DNA of 64,000 nucleotides from Micropterix aruncella (taxonomy: Eukaryota; Arthropoda; Insecta; Lepidoptera; Micropterigidae): assembly GCA_944548615.1 (NCBI GenBank), contig CALYMY010000052.1, positions 1 to 64,000 of the forward strand. The letters run 5' to 3'. Positions 8,624 through 21,400 of the stretch are shown here, piece by piece. The notes under the pieces are model-generated. The model was given only the letters and a program-made list of their open reading frames with translations. It searched no databases and was not told the origin of the DNA. The stretch's first letter is position 1; each line of letters starts with the position of its first letter. Made by a program: the position numbers and the translations under genes.

Positions 8624-8770
8624 CTCTTTCCGTAGGTTGTTTACTCCTTTTAATTCGTTTAACGCCTCGCGGGCAATATCTCTGGCTCGTTCCGGTATTT
8701 CTTCGAAATTCCGAAACGGCACTTCTATTTCTGTGGTCTCCATATTGTCTCTTCTCGTTGATCAAAGGCA
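8624..8770 (-). pseudogene. Exon-like sequence on the minus strand of backbone part B (repeated in each unit)
   Basis: On the minus strand a TTTCATTTTCAG acceptor precedes 8770, an ATG with A at -3 and G at +4 lies at 8743-8741, and the frame METTEIEVPFRNFEEIPE... runs 40 codons to a strong donor AG-GTACGT after 8624. Without splicing it would end at 8573-8575 inside the 119-bp array. The encoded segment is charged and helix-like (ERARDIAREALNELKG). It is unlike the noise peptides of the satellite, but I cannot name a family. Copies lie 27-173 bp after each 119-bp array: exon starts at 8624, 10684, 14933, 17516, 25687, 27747, 30330, 38502, 41276, 43859, 45919, 47979, 50039, 52741, 55681, 57741, 60443 and 62669. 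No other exon was found, so it may be a captured gene piece. Confidence 0.4.
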
Positions 8771-8981
8771 CTGAAAATGAAAATGAAAAAGCACAGATTA
8801 AATAGTATTGAAAAGTAATTATAGAAGAAGAAGAAGACGAGATAAAAAGCAGAAGCAATGAAATGAAAAGCGTTCTAAAACCCTATCTTTTGACACCTCG
8901 CTTGTGTGTATATGATAAAATAAAGAATATAATATTTAATTTATTAAACGAAGCCGCGGGAAAAATACTAAAACTCCCTTG

Positions 8982-9186
8982 GCTCGGATCGCTACTATTG
9001 AAAACAAAAATCGTAAAATCGATAAATAAACTTTCGCAAGTATGACGAGGGCTGAAGTTACCATAGAAACAGAAATCGTTAAATCGATAAATATTCTATT
9101 GCGAGTCGGGCCACCGCCTGAGCTCGTTACTATGGAAACAAAACCGTTAAATCGATAAATCAATATACCTATACAGATATTAAATC
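8982..9186. repeat. Three degenerate ~69-bp repeats spanning the TTAA target
   Basis: Repeats at about 8982-9051, 9052-9120 and 9121-9186 share the order CTCG/CTGA..TTACYATxGAAAACA..AATCGTTAAATCGATAAAT. The second and third contain TTAA in the same context. Only the TTAA of the third (9147-9150 in this unit) is occupied by the transposon elsewhere in the window. The same trio is present in every complete unit. Confidence 0.7.
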
Positions 9187-11206
9187 GTCTATAATTCCGT
9201 TAATATTAATCAGATTTGAGAATTAAAAGAAGCGTTAGATGCGCAAAGCAAAACTCTATTAGATAATAATAAACAGGGAGGACTATTGATGCCTTTTAGC
9301 GCAATAGCCCTCAAACGTCGGGAGCCAATTTATTTCGAAAAATGTGATTTTTTCATAACAATGTCTATGTTCAAAATGAAAGTTTATATAAAAAAATTCA
9401 AAATGTCAAAATTTCGAAAATGCCATTTCGTAGAGATTTCAAAGGCCTTCGTTCTGTCCGAACACTGTAACGCGTTAGGTTTACTCTATCTCGATTTATT
9501 TCGAAAAATGTGATTTTTTCATAATAATTTCCAAGTTCAAAATGAAAGTTTATATAATAATTTTCAAAATATCAAAATTTCAAAAATGCCATTTTGTAGA
9601 GCTTAAGCGGGGTGTCGATCTGGCCAAAGACCGCAACGCGGTAGGTTTACTCTATCTCGATTTATTTCGAAAAATGACATTTATTCATAACAATTTCTAT
9701 GTTCAGGAGTTCCCTCGTCGGGAGCCAACCCTGGGTGCAGCAGCCATGTCATGGTGGAACTTAGTAATTGCCATCATAATGGAATGCCTATACCAAATTT
9801 CACGTCTCTACGGTTGACCGTTGAGGAGTTCCCTCGTCGGGAGCCAACCCTGGGTGCAGCAGCCATGTCATGGTGGAACTTAGTAATTGCCATCATAATG
9901 GAATGCCTATACCAAATTTCACGTCTCTACGGTTGACCGTTGAGGAGTTCCCTCGTCGGGAGCCAACCCTGGGTGCAGCAGCGATGTCATGGTGGAACTT
10001 AGAAATTGCCGTCATAATGGAATGCCTATACCAAATTTCACGTCTCTACGGTTGACCGTTGAGGAGTTCCCTCGTCGGGAGCCAACCCTGGGTGCAGCAG
10101 CCATGTCATGGTGGAACTTAGTAATTGCCATCATAATGGAATGCCTATACCAAATTTCACGTCTCTACGGTTGATCGTTGAGGAGTTCCCTCGTCGGGAG
10201 CCAACCCTGGGTGCAGCAGCCATGTCATGGTGGAACTTAGTAATTGCCATCATAATGGAATGCCTATACCAAATTTCACGTCTCTACGGTTGACCGTTGA
10301 GGAGTTCCCTCGTCGGGAGCCAACCCTGGGTGCAGCAGCCATGTCATGATGGAACTTAGTAATTGCCATCATAATGGAATGCCTATACCAAATTTCACGT
10401 CTCTACGGTTGACCGTTGAGGAGTTCCCTCGTCGGGAGCCAACCCTGGGTGCAGCAGCCATGTCATAGTGGAACTTAGTAATTGCCATCATAATGGAATG
10501 CCTATACCAAATTTCACGTCTCTACGGTTGACCATTGAGAAGTTCCCTCGTCGGGAGCCAACCCTGGGTACAGCAGCCATGTCATGGTGGAACTTAGTAA
10601 TTGCCATCATAATGGAATGCCTATACCAAATTTCACGTCTCTACGGTTGACCGTTGAGGAGTTCCCTCGTCCTTGTCACGTACCTCTTTCCGTAGGTTGT
10701 TTACTCCTTTTAATTCGTTTAACGCCTCGCGGGCAATATCTCTGGCTCGTTCCGGTATTTCTTCGAAATTCCGAAACGGCACTTCTATTTCTGTGGTCTC
10801 CATATTGTCTCTTCTCGTTGATCAAAGGCACTGAAAATGAAAATGAAAAAGCACAGATTAAATAGTATTGAAAAGTAATTATAGAAGAAGAAGAAGACGA
10901 GATAAAAAGCAGAAGCAATGAAATGAAAAGCGTTCTAAAACCCTATCTTTTGACACCTCGCTTGTGTGTATATGATAAAATAAAGAATATAATATTTAAT
11001 TTATTAAACGAAGCCGCGGGAAAAATACTAAAACTCCCTTGGCTCGGATCGCTACTATTGAAAACAAAAATCGTAAAATCGATAAATAAACTTTCGCAAG
11101 TATGACGAGGGCTGAAGTTACCATAGAAACAGAAATCGTTAAATCGATAAATATTCTATTGCGAGTCGGGCCACCGCCTGAGCTCGTTACTATGGAAACA
11201 AAACCG
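9147..11206. repeat. Macrosatellite unit 2 (2060 bp; 2x166, 8x119)
   Basis: This is a short-class unit: it lacks exactly the third 166-bp subrepeat and carries the class markers CACTGTAACGCG and GATCTGGCC. The array at 9706-10657 has 8 monomers. Its last three show marker changes (CATGATGG, then TCATAGTGG, then GGGTACAGC) that recur in units 4 and 7. The TTAA at 9147-9150 is an empty transposon target. Confidence 0.93.
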
Positions 11207-14200
11207 TTAAATCGATAAATCAATATACCTATACAGATATTAAATCGTCTATAATTCCGTTAATATTAATCAGATTTGAAAATTAAAAGAAGCGTTAGAT
11301 GCGCAAAGCAAAACTCTATTAGATAATAATAAACAGGGAGGACTATTGATGCCTTTTAGCGCAATAGCCCTCAAACGTCGGGAGCCAATTTATTTCGAAA
11401 AATGTGATTTTTTCATAACAATGTCTATGTTCAAAATGAAAGTTTATATAAAAAAATTCAAAATGTCAAAATTTCGAAAATGCCATTTCGTAGAGATTTC
11501 AAAGGCCTTCGTTCTGTCCGAACACCGTAACGCGTTAGGTTTACTCTATCTCGATTTATTTCGAAAAATGTGATTTTTTCATAATAATTTCCAAGTTCAA
11601 AATGAAAGTTTATATAATAATTTTCAAAATATCAAAATTTCAAAAATGCCATTTTGTAGAGCTTAAGCGGGGTGTCGATCTCGCCAAAGACCGCAACGCG
11701 GTAGGTTTACTCTATCTCGATTTATTTCGAAAAATGTGATTTTTTCATAACAATTTCTATGTTCAAAATGAAAGTTTATATAAAAAATTTCAAAATGTCA
11801 AAATTTCGAAAATGCCATTTCGTAGAGATTTCAAAGGCCTTCGTTCTGCCCAAACACCGTAACGCGTTTGATTTACTCTATCATGGTCTTTTTCGAAAAA
11901 TGACATTTATTCATAACAATTTCTATGTTCAGGAGTTCCCTCGTCGGGAGCCAACCCTGGGTGCAGCAGCCATGTCATGGTGGAACTTAGTAATTGCCAT
12001 CATAATGGAATGCCTATACCAAATTTCACGTCTCTACGGTTGACCGTTGAGGAGTTCCCTCGTCGGGAGCCAACCCTGGGTGCAGCAGCCATGTCATGGT
12101 GGAACTTAGTAATTGCCATCATAATGGAATGCCTATACCAAATTTCACGTCTCTACGGTTGACCGTTGAGGAGTTCCCTCGTCGGGAGCCAACCCTGGGT
12201 GCAGCAGCGATGTCATGGTGGAACTTAGAAATTGCCGTCATAATGGAATGCCTATACCAAATTTCACGTCTCTACGGTTGACCGTTGAGGAGTTCCCTCG
12301 TCGGGAGCCAACCCTGGGTGCAGCAGCCATGTCATGGTGGAACTTAGTAATTGCCATCATAATGGAATGCCTATACCAAATTTCACGTCTCTACGGTTGA
12401 TCGTTGAGGAGTTCCCTCGTCGGGAGCCAACCCTGGGTGCAGCAGCCATGTCATGGTGGAACTTAGTAATTGCCATCATAATGGAATGCCTATACCAAAT
12501 TTCACGTCTCTACGGTTGACCGTTGAGGAGTTCCCTCGTCGGGAGCCAACCCTGGGTGCAGCAGCCATGTCATGGTGGAACTTAGTAATTGCCATCATAA
12601 TGGAATGCCTATACCAAATTTCACGTCTCTACGGTTGACCGTTGAGGAGTTCCCTCGTCGGGAACCAACCCTGGGTGCAGCAGCCATGTCATAGTGGAAC
12701 TTAGTAATTGCCATCATAATGGAATGCCTATACCAAATTTCACGTCTCTACGGTTGACCATTGAGAAGTTCCCTCGTCGGGAGCCAACCCTGGGTGCAGC
12801 AGCCATGTCATGGTGGAACTTAGTAATTGCCATCATAATGGAATGCCTATACCAAATTTCACGTCTCTACGGTTGACCGTTGAGGAGTTCCCTCGTCGGG
12901 AGCCAACCCTGGGTGCAGCAGCGATGTCATGGTGGAACTTAGAAATTGCCGTCATAATGGAATGCCTATACCAAATTTCACGTCTCTATGGTTGACCGTT
13001 GAGGAGTTCCCTCGTCGGGAGCCAACCCTGGGTGCAGCAGCCATGTCATGGTGGAACTTAGTAATTGCCATCATAATGGAATGCCTATACCAAATTTCAC
13101 GTCTCTACGGTTGATCGTTGAGGAGTTCCCTCGTCGGGAGCCAACCCTGGGTGCAGCAGCCATGTCATGGTGGAACTTAGTAATTGCCATCATAATGGAA
13201 TGCCTATACCAAATTTCACGTCTCTACGGTTGACCGTTGAGGAGTTCCCTCGTCGGGAGCCAACCCTGGGTGCAGCAGCCATGTCATGGTGGAACTTAGT
13301 AATTGCCATCATAATGGAATGCCTATACCAAATTTCACGTCTCTACGGTTGACCGTTGAGGAGTTCCCTCGTCGGGAGCCAACCCTGGGTGCAGCAGCGA
13401 TGTCATGGTGGAACTTAGAAATTGCCGTCATAATGGAATGCCTATACCCAATTTCACGTCTCTACGGTTGACCGTTGAGGAGTTCCCTCGTCGGGAGCCA
13501 ACCCTGGGTGCAGCAGCCATGTCATGGTGGAACTTAGTAATTGCCATCATAATGGAATGCCTATACCAAATTTCACGTCTCTACGGTTGATCGTTGAGGA
13601 GTTCCCTCGTCGGGAGCCAACCCTGGGTGCAGCAGCCATGTCATGGTGGAACTTAGTAATTGCCATCATAATGGAATGCCTATACCAAATTTCACGTCTC
13701 TACGGTTGACCGTTGAGGAGTTCCCTCGTCGGGAGCCAACCCTGGGTGCAGCAGCCATGTCATGGTGGAACTTAGTAATTGCCATCATAATGGAATGCCT
13801 ATACCAAATTTCACGTCTCTACGGTTGACCGTTGAGGAGTTCCCTCGTCGGGAGCCAACCCTGGGTGCAGCAGCCATGTCATAGTGGAACTTAGTAATTG
13901 CCATCATAATGGAATGCCTATACCAAATTTCACGTCTCTACGGTTGACCGTTGAGAAGTTCCCTCGTCGGGAGCCAACCCTGGGTGCAGCAGCCATGTCA
14001 TGGTGGAACTTAGTAATTGCCATCATAATGGAATGCCTATACCAAATTTCACGTCTCTACGGTTGACCGTTGAGGAGTTCCCTCGTCGGGAGCCAACCCT
14101 GGGTGCAGCAGCCATGTCATGGTGGAACTTAGTAATTGCCATCATAATGGAATGCCTATACCAAATTTCACGTCTCTACGGTTGACCGTTGAGGAGTTCC

Positions 14201-15455
14201 CTCGTCGGGAGCCAACCCTGGGTGCAGCAGCGATGTCATGGTGGAACTTAGAAATTGCCGTCATAATGGAATGCCTATACCAAATTTCACGTCTCTATGG
14301 TTGACCGTTGAGGAGTTCCCTCGTCGGGAGCCAACCCTGGGTGCAGCAGCCATGTCATGGTGGAACTTAGTAATTGCCATCATAATGGAATGCCTATACC
14401 AAATTTCACGTCTCTACGGTTGATCGTTGAGGAGTTCCCTCGTCGGGAGCCAACCCTGGGTGCAGCAGCCATGTCATGGTGGAACTTAGTAATTGCCATC
14501 ATAATGGAATGCCTATACCAAATTTCACGTCTCTACGGTTGACCGTTGAGGAGTTCCCTCGTCGGGAGCCAACCCTGGGTGCAGCAGCCATGTCATGGTG
14601 GAACTTAGTAATTGCCATCATAATGGAATGCCTATACCAAATTTCACGTCTCTACGGTTGACCGTTGAGGAGTTCCCTCGTCGGGAGCCAACCCTGGGTG
14701 CAGCAGCCATGTCATAGTGGAACTTAGTAATTGCCATCATAATGGAATGCCTATACCAAATTTCACGTCTCTACGGTTGACCATTGAGAAGTTCCCTCGT
14801 CGGGAGCCAACCCTGGGTGCAGCAGCCATGTCATGGTGGAACTTAGTAATTGCCATCATAATGGAATGCCTATACCAAATTTCACGTCTCTACGGTTGAC
14901 CGTTGAGGAGTTCCCTCGTCCTTGTCACGTACCTCTTTCCGTAGGTTGTTTACTCCTTTTAATTCGTTTAACGCCTCGCGGGCAATATCTCTGGCTCGTT
15001 CCGGTATTTCTTCGAAATTCCGAAACGGCACTTCTATTTCTGTGGTCTCCATATTGTCTCTTCTCGTTGATCAAAGGCACTGAAAATGAAAATGAAAAAG
15101 CACAGATTAAATAGTATTGAAAAGTAATTATAGAAGAAGAAGAAGACGAGATAAAAAGCAGAAGCAATGAAATGAAAAGCGTTCTAAAACCCTATCTTTT
15201 GACACCTCGCTTGTGTGTATATGATAAAATAAAGAATATAATATTTAATTTATTAAACGAAGCCGCGGGAAAAATACTAAAACTCCCTTGGCTCGGATCG
15301 CTACTATCGAAAACAAAAATCGTAAAATCGATAAATAAACTTTCGCAAGTATGACGAGGGCTGAAGTTACCATAGAAACAGAAATCGTTAAATCGATAAA
15401 TATTCTATTGCGAGTCGGGCCACCGCCTGAGCTCGTTACTATGGAAACAAAACCG
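11207..15455. repeat. Macrosatellite unit 3 (4249 bp; 3x166, 25x119)
   Basis: This is the longest unit. The array 11932-14906 has exactly 25 monomers. The marker monomer with GCGATGTC/GAAATTGCCGTC is at positions 3, 9, 13 and 20, and the TCATAGTGG monomer at 7, 17 and 24. This indicates growth by duplication of blocks of about 4, 6 and 7 monomers rather than of single monomers. It also carries both rare markers CTCTATGG (12968, 14297) and TATACCCAAT (13447). It is present between transposon copies 1 and 2 but absent between copies 2 and 3. Confidence 0.93.
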
Positions 15456-18038
15456 TTAAATCGATAAATCAATATACCTATACAGATATTAAATCGTCTA
15501 TAATTCCGTTAATATTAATCAGATTTGAAAATTAAAAGAAGCGTTAGATGCGCAAAGCAAAACTCTATTAGATAATAATAAACAGGGAGGACTATTGATG
15601 CCTTTTAGCGCAATAGCCCTCAAACGTCGGGAGCCAATTTATTTCGAAAAATGTGATTTTTTCATAACAATGTCTATGTTCAAAATGAAAGTTTATATAA
15701 AAAAATTCAAAATGTCAAAATTTCGAAAATGCCATTTCGTAGAGATTTCAAAGGCCTTCGTTCTGTCCGAACACCGTAACGCGTTAGGTTTACTCTATCT
15801 CGATTTATTTCGAAAAATGTGATTTTTTCATAATAATTTCCAAGTTCAAAATGAAAGTTTATATAATAATTTTCAAAATATCAAAATTTCAAAAATGCCA
15901 TTTTGTAGAGCTTAAGCGGGGTGTCGATCTCGCCAAAGACCGCAACGCGGTAGGTTTACTCTATCTCGATTTATTTCGAAAAATGTGATTTTTTCATAAC
16001 AATTTCTATGTTCAAAATGAAAGTTTATATAAAAAATTTCAAAATGTCAAAATTTCGAAAATGCCATTTCGTAGAGATTTCAAAGGCCTTCGTTCTGCCC
16101 AAACACCGTAACGCGTTTGATTTACTCTATCACGGTCTTTTTCGAAAAATGACATTTATTCATAACAATTTCTATGTTCAGGAGTTCCCTCGTCGGGAGC
16201 CAACCCTGGGTGCAGCAGCCATGTCATGGTGGAACTTAGTAATTGCCATCATAATGGAATGCCTATACCAAATTTCACGTCTCTACGGTTGACCGTTGAG
16301 GAGTTCCCTCGTCGGGAGCCAACCCTGGGTGCAGCAGCGATGTCATGGTGGAACTTAGAAATTGCCGTCATAATGGAATGCCTATACCAAATTTCACGTC
16401 TCTACGGTTGACCGTTGAGGAGTTCCCTCGTCGGGAGCCAACCCTGGGTGCAGCAGCCATGTCATGGTGGAACTTAGTAATTGCCATCATAATGGAATGC
16501 CTATACCAAATTTCACGTCTCTACGGTTGATCGTTGAGGAGTTCCCTCGTCGGGAGCCAACCCTGGGTGCAGCAGCCATGTCATGGTGGAACTTAGTAAT
16601 TGCCATCATAATGGAATGCCTATACCAAATTTCACGTCTCTACGGTTGACCGTTGAGGAGTTCCCTCGTCGGGAGCCAACCCTGGGTGCAGCAGCCATGT
16701 CATGGTGGAACTTAGTAATTGCCATCATAATGGAATGCCTATACCAAATTTCACGTCTCTACGGTTGACCGTTGAGGAGTTCCCTCGTCGGGAGCCAACC
16801 CTGGGTGCAGCAGCGATGTCATGGTGGAACTTAGAAATTGCCGTCATAATGGAATGCCTATACCAAATTTCACGTCTCTACGGTTGACCGTTGAGGAGTT
16901 CCCTCGTCGGGAGCCAACCCTGGGTGCAGCAGCCATGTCATGGTGGAACTTAGTAATTGCCATCATAATGGAATGCCTATACCAAATTTCACGTCTCTAC
17001 GGTTGATCGTTGAGGAGTTCCCTCGTCGGGAGCCAACCCTGGGTGCAGCAGCCATGTCATGGTGGAACTTAGTAATTGCCATCATAATGGAATGCCTATA
17101 CCAAATTTCACGTCTCTACGGTTGACCGTTGAGGAGTTCCCTCGTCGGGAGCCAACCCTGGGTGCAGCAGCCATGTCATGATGGAACTTAGTAATTGCCA
17201 TCATAATGGAATGCCTATACCAAATTTCACGTCTCTACGGTTGACCGTTGAGGAGTTCCCTCGTCGGGAGCCAACCCTGGGTGCAGCAGCCATGTCATAG
17301 TGGAACTTAGTAATTGCCATCATAATGGAATGCCTATACCAAATTTCACGTCTCTACGGTTGACCATTGAGAAGTTCCCTCGTCGGGAGCCAACCCTGGG
17401 TACAGCAGCCATGTCATGGTGGAACTTAGTAATTGCCATCATAATGGAATGCCTATACCAAATTTCACGTCTCTACGGTTGACCGTTGAGGAGTTCCCTC
17501 GTCCTTGTCACGTACCTCTTTCCGTAGGTTGTTTACTCCTTTTAATTCGTTTAACGCCTCGCGGGCAATATCTCTGGCTCGTTCCGGTATTTCTTCGAAA
17601 TTCCGAAACGGCACTTCTATTTCTGTGGTCTCCATATTGTCTCTTCTCGTTGATCAAAGGCACTGAAAATGAAAATGAAAAAGCACAGATTAAATAGTAT
17701 TGAAAAGTAATTATAGAAGAAGAAGAAGACGAGATAAAAAGCAGAAGCAATGAAATGAAAAGCGTTCTAAAACCCTATCTTTTGACACCTCGCTTGTGTG
17801 TATATGATAAAATAAAGAATATAATATTTAATTTATTAAACGAAGCCGCGGGAAAAATACTAAAACTCCCTTGGCTCGGATCGCTACTATTGAAAACAAA
17901 AATCGTAAAATCGATAAATAAACTTTCGCAAGTATGACGAGGGCTGAAGTTACCATAGAAACAGAAATCGTTAAATCGATAAATATTCTATTGCGAGTCG
18001 GGCCACCGCCTGAGCTCGTTACTATGGAAACAAAACCG
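15456..18038. repeat. Macrosatellite unit 4 (2583 bp; 3x166, 11x119), left of transposon copy 2
   Basis: The array 16181-17489 has 11 monomers, with marker monomers GCGATGTC at positions 2 and 6 and the CATGATGG, TCATAGTGG, GGGTACAGC trio at the end. It ends ACCG just before the occupied TTAA at 18039. Unit 7, left of transposon copy 3, has the same composition. Confidence 0.92.
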
Positions 18039-18042
18039 TTAA
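18039..18042. other. Left TTAA target duplication of transposon copy 2
   Basis: TTAA is preceded by satellite AAAACCG and followed by transposon GGCGCTG. The partner is TTAA 23984-23987, followed by satellite ATCGATAAATC. Removing the element and one TTAA restores the empty-site sequence found in 16 other positions of the window. Confidence 0.93.
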
Positions 18043-18384
18043 GGCGCTGATATACGACTTTAATGATTTTAAACTGATAATTACGTCTAAACGAGTACTG
18101 CTTATGATTCGAAAAAAATATATGTTAAACAAGAGCATTTACCTAATATTTTAATCTGTGAATATTTTAGATTTTGTTTATATTACATAGTGTAATTAAT
18201 TCGGGAAATGAGGTCTAACAGAACACAAAAACGAGAATTACGCAAAAACTATCTAGTGTATTATTATGAAACCTGCACCATTTTAAAGATAATTTAATTA
18301 TCTATCATATTATCTGTGATTTTTTTCAAAAAGTCAAAGAATAATATCCGATTTTGCTTATTCGAACAAAATTGGTGCGCGAGT

Positions 18385-18447
18385 TATAAAGCGGGCCTCG
18401 CCGGCGACGAGAGTCAGTATGACCGCGACCACTGTCACGGGTAGATG
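18385..18447 (+). promoter_or_regulatory. Core promoter of transposase gene (copy 2)
   Basis: TATAAAG, TCAGT and AGATG are in the same spacing as copy 1, with the two short uORFs in the leader (18419-18483). Confidence 0.7.
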
Positions 18448-18494
18448 CTGACGCTGCGCTCCGAACGAGATAAATTACGATAATTAACAACAAA

Positions 18495-21400
18495 ATGGCC
18501 AGAAACTCAAAATTTTTAAAACTTAAACGCAGTATATTAGAGAAAAATAGATTATTAAGGTAAGTAACGTGTTTTAGTGTATTATTACGTGTATATTATT
18601 ACCATTTGTCTACTCTGATGCTCATTGCCTGACGTCAAATTGGGGTGACCACACGAATAGGATTCGTGCAACAATTTAACTAATTAACACATAAAATAAA
18701 TTACTTCTTTTATTTTATAAACCGACGTGATTACTGTTTTTATTTTAGGCGAATACGAAACAACACTAATTCTGAAGATGTAAATTCACAGACGAGGTGA
18801 GTAAACAGTGTAGGTAAACAAAACTACATCAAAAGGTAATGCTCAGAGGTAAATGCATACCTAATTTAATATTTTGATTTTAGTGTAATTCGAACAATAA
18901 TTATGTTTTATCAGAACTTGAAAGTTTTATCAGAACTGTCGGAATCAGAATATTATTTTGAAATCAAATATCAAACTTGAATATTGAATTTGAAAATCGA
19001 TTTAGGGCCGATTTCTATATGAAACCTGCAAGTAAAAGTACAAATATAAGTTGAACCATCGGTTTACTAAATTCATTCGTAAAGCGACAAAATTTAATTC
19101 GGGTTTTCGTAGTATGACGTAAATTATACTTTGTTTGGAGGGGCTGGTTTTTGTTGCAAAAAGATAATTATGGGTTTTAGCCAAAAATTTAGTAGTAATA
19201 ATAATAAACCTACTTATAACATAGTTACGCGCATCCCTGACTCACTGACTGACTTTGTAACGCTGTAGGTAAAGACAGTATTTTTTTCATTTGTCAGTTT
19301 TTAAACTTGAAATGCTACTTCGAATTTCAAACTTGAAATTGTGCTTTGAATTTCGAACTTGACATTCTACTACGAATTTCAAACTTAAAATTCTACTTCG
19401 AATTTCGAACTTGACATTTTACTTCGAATTTCGAACTTGACATTCTACTACGAATTTCGATCTTGAAATTCTACTTCGAATTTCGAACTTGACATTTTAC
19501 TTCGAATTTCGAACTTGACATTCTACTTCGAATTACGAACCTAACATTCAAGTTCGAATTTCGCACTTGACATTTTGACATTTGAAATTCGGAATTTCGG
19601 TTAAATTTCGATAATTTCGGAATTCGAAATAAAATTTCGAAATTTTGGACTTAGCTAAGGATTCCATTATAGCATTCATGGTTTGCTCGATATTCAAACT
19701 CAGCACTCGTAAAAAAACGACCCTTACTTTGTTTTTGCAGGAATAACTATACCTAATATCATTGTTTATCTATGTGTAGATCTGAAGTGAACGAAACAAC
19801 AATTGCTGAGGAGGAAGCCTTGCATATTGGTACAGAAAATGAGAAGTCATTCTCTGACAGGTAAAAGCATAATTATTATTACTGTGACATCAGCATAACT
19901 TGCGCATAGCTTTCTGTTGTACCTATCATATGTTTTGTTTGTAGAAAACCGACAATGTCAATTACAGAATTCTTATTAGGTGTATTTTCTTTTCAGAGAG
20001 AATGGAGAAGTAGTCAATGGAATGCGAATATTGAATATAACACAGTTTTTTAAAGAGCTTCAACAAATATCTTCACATGGGAGTATAGACTGTGGTTTGA
20101 AATCAATAGAAATAATATCTGAACGTAAATTGGGGCTACTTTCGAATTTAAAACTAAAATGTAAGATGTGTAATGAAACCTTTGTCATTTGTTGCAATAA
20201 CCCTGAAACTGACATAAATATTAACACAGTTGCGGGCGCAATAGCAATAGGTTGTGGCCATTCACAGCTAAATGAATTATTAGCCGCAATGGACTTGCCC
20301 CAAATATCATATACAATATTTAATAAAAGATTGGAAACTATAAACAAAGTTTGGGAAAAAGAAACAACCCAGTCGATGAATGAAGCCGCTAAAGAAGAAC
20401 GTAGATTGGCTTTTGATGATGGTAAAGTTACTGACAACGGCATACCATTTATTGACGTTATAGCCGATGGCTGCTGGGGGAAAAGGTCTTATAGGAAAAA
20501 TTACTCAGCCTTATCAGGCGCAGCTGCAATAATAGGGAAAAGAACCGGGAAAATTCTCTTTATGGCTGTCAAAAATAAATACTGCTGCATATGCGCCCAA
20601 GCTTCGAAGAAATATGTCACGCCTAAGGAGCATGATTGCTACAAAAATTATTCTGGTATTTGAAATAGCAATTATTACCACAATATATTTCATATTTAAA
20701 ACAATTTTATTTATCATTTACATCAATTACATTTTCAGGTCCATCAACCGGAATGGAATCCACCATCTTGGTAGAAGGATTTAAAAGAAGCATAGAAATG
20801 CACAATTTAATATACGCAAGACTAATATCAGATGGCGATGCAAATACGTATTCTAAATTGTTACAGTCAAGACCGTACGAAAATATAACGATAGAAAAAA
20901 TCGAATGCCGCAACCACCTATTGAGAAACCTTTGCAATAAGTTACAGGCACTTACTACTGATACTAAATATTTAATTAAATACAGAAAATACTTAACGAA
21001 ACAAAGAATACTGTCAATAAGAAAGGTAATCATAACTGCTATAAGAAATCATAAAAAATCTGGCAATGTTACTACTTTACACAATGATATTATGTTGGCC
21101 GCAGAACATGCCTTTGGGATCCATACTACTTGTAAGACATATTTTTGTTCGAAAGTGGGAGAAGATAAAAACATAGAAAAAGACATTTTTACAAACGATC
21201 TGTGGTATAGAATAAAGTTTATATTAACACATATAGCTGCCCACGCAAGAAGCTTGATCGAAGATGTCGACAGCAATGTCGTGGAGCGTTACCATAGCAT
21301 CGTTGCAAAGTTTGTAGGGGGCAAACGGGTTAATTTTTCCCAGAGGTACCAATACCATATGCGTTGCAATGCTGCAGCTTTATCGTTCAATGACCATAAC

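Larger units (their letters stand above)
6921..9146. repeat. Macrosatellite unit 1 (2226 bp; 3x166, 8x119) - reference unit
   Basis: The unit is defined from TTAA to TTAA. Order: backbone part A 6921-7102; three 166-bp subrepeats at 7103-7268, 7269-7434 and 7435-7600; a 45-bp fourth stub 7601-7645; eight 119-bp monomers 7646-8597; backbone part B 8598-9146. The monomers have fixed identities by position: monomer 3 carries GCGATGTC and GAAATTGCCGTC, monomer 4 ends in GGTTGATCG, and monomer 7 has TCATAGTGG and ends GACCATTGAGA. Part B contains a GAA run (about 8823-8840) and three degenerate repeats of about 69 bp. The TTAA at 6921-6924 is the right target duplication of transposon copy 1. Confidence 0.93.

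Noticed and set aside
8863..9045. 60-codon plus-strand frame in backbone part B
   Set aside because: Copies show amino-acid changes at otherwise stable positions (Trp to Cys, Leu to Ser), the composition is that of AT-rich repeat DNA, and the frame runs into the 69-bp repeats.
8936..9163. 75-codon minus-strand frame in backbone part B
   Set aside because: It is the reverse reading of the three 69-bp degenerate repeats. Its internal repetitiveness follows the DNA repeat, not a protein domain.
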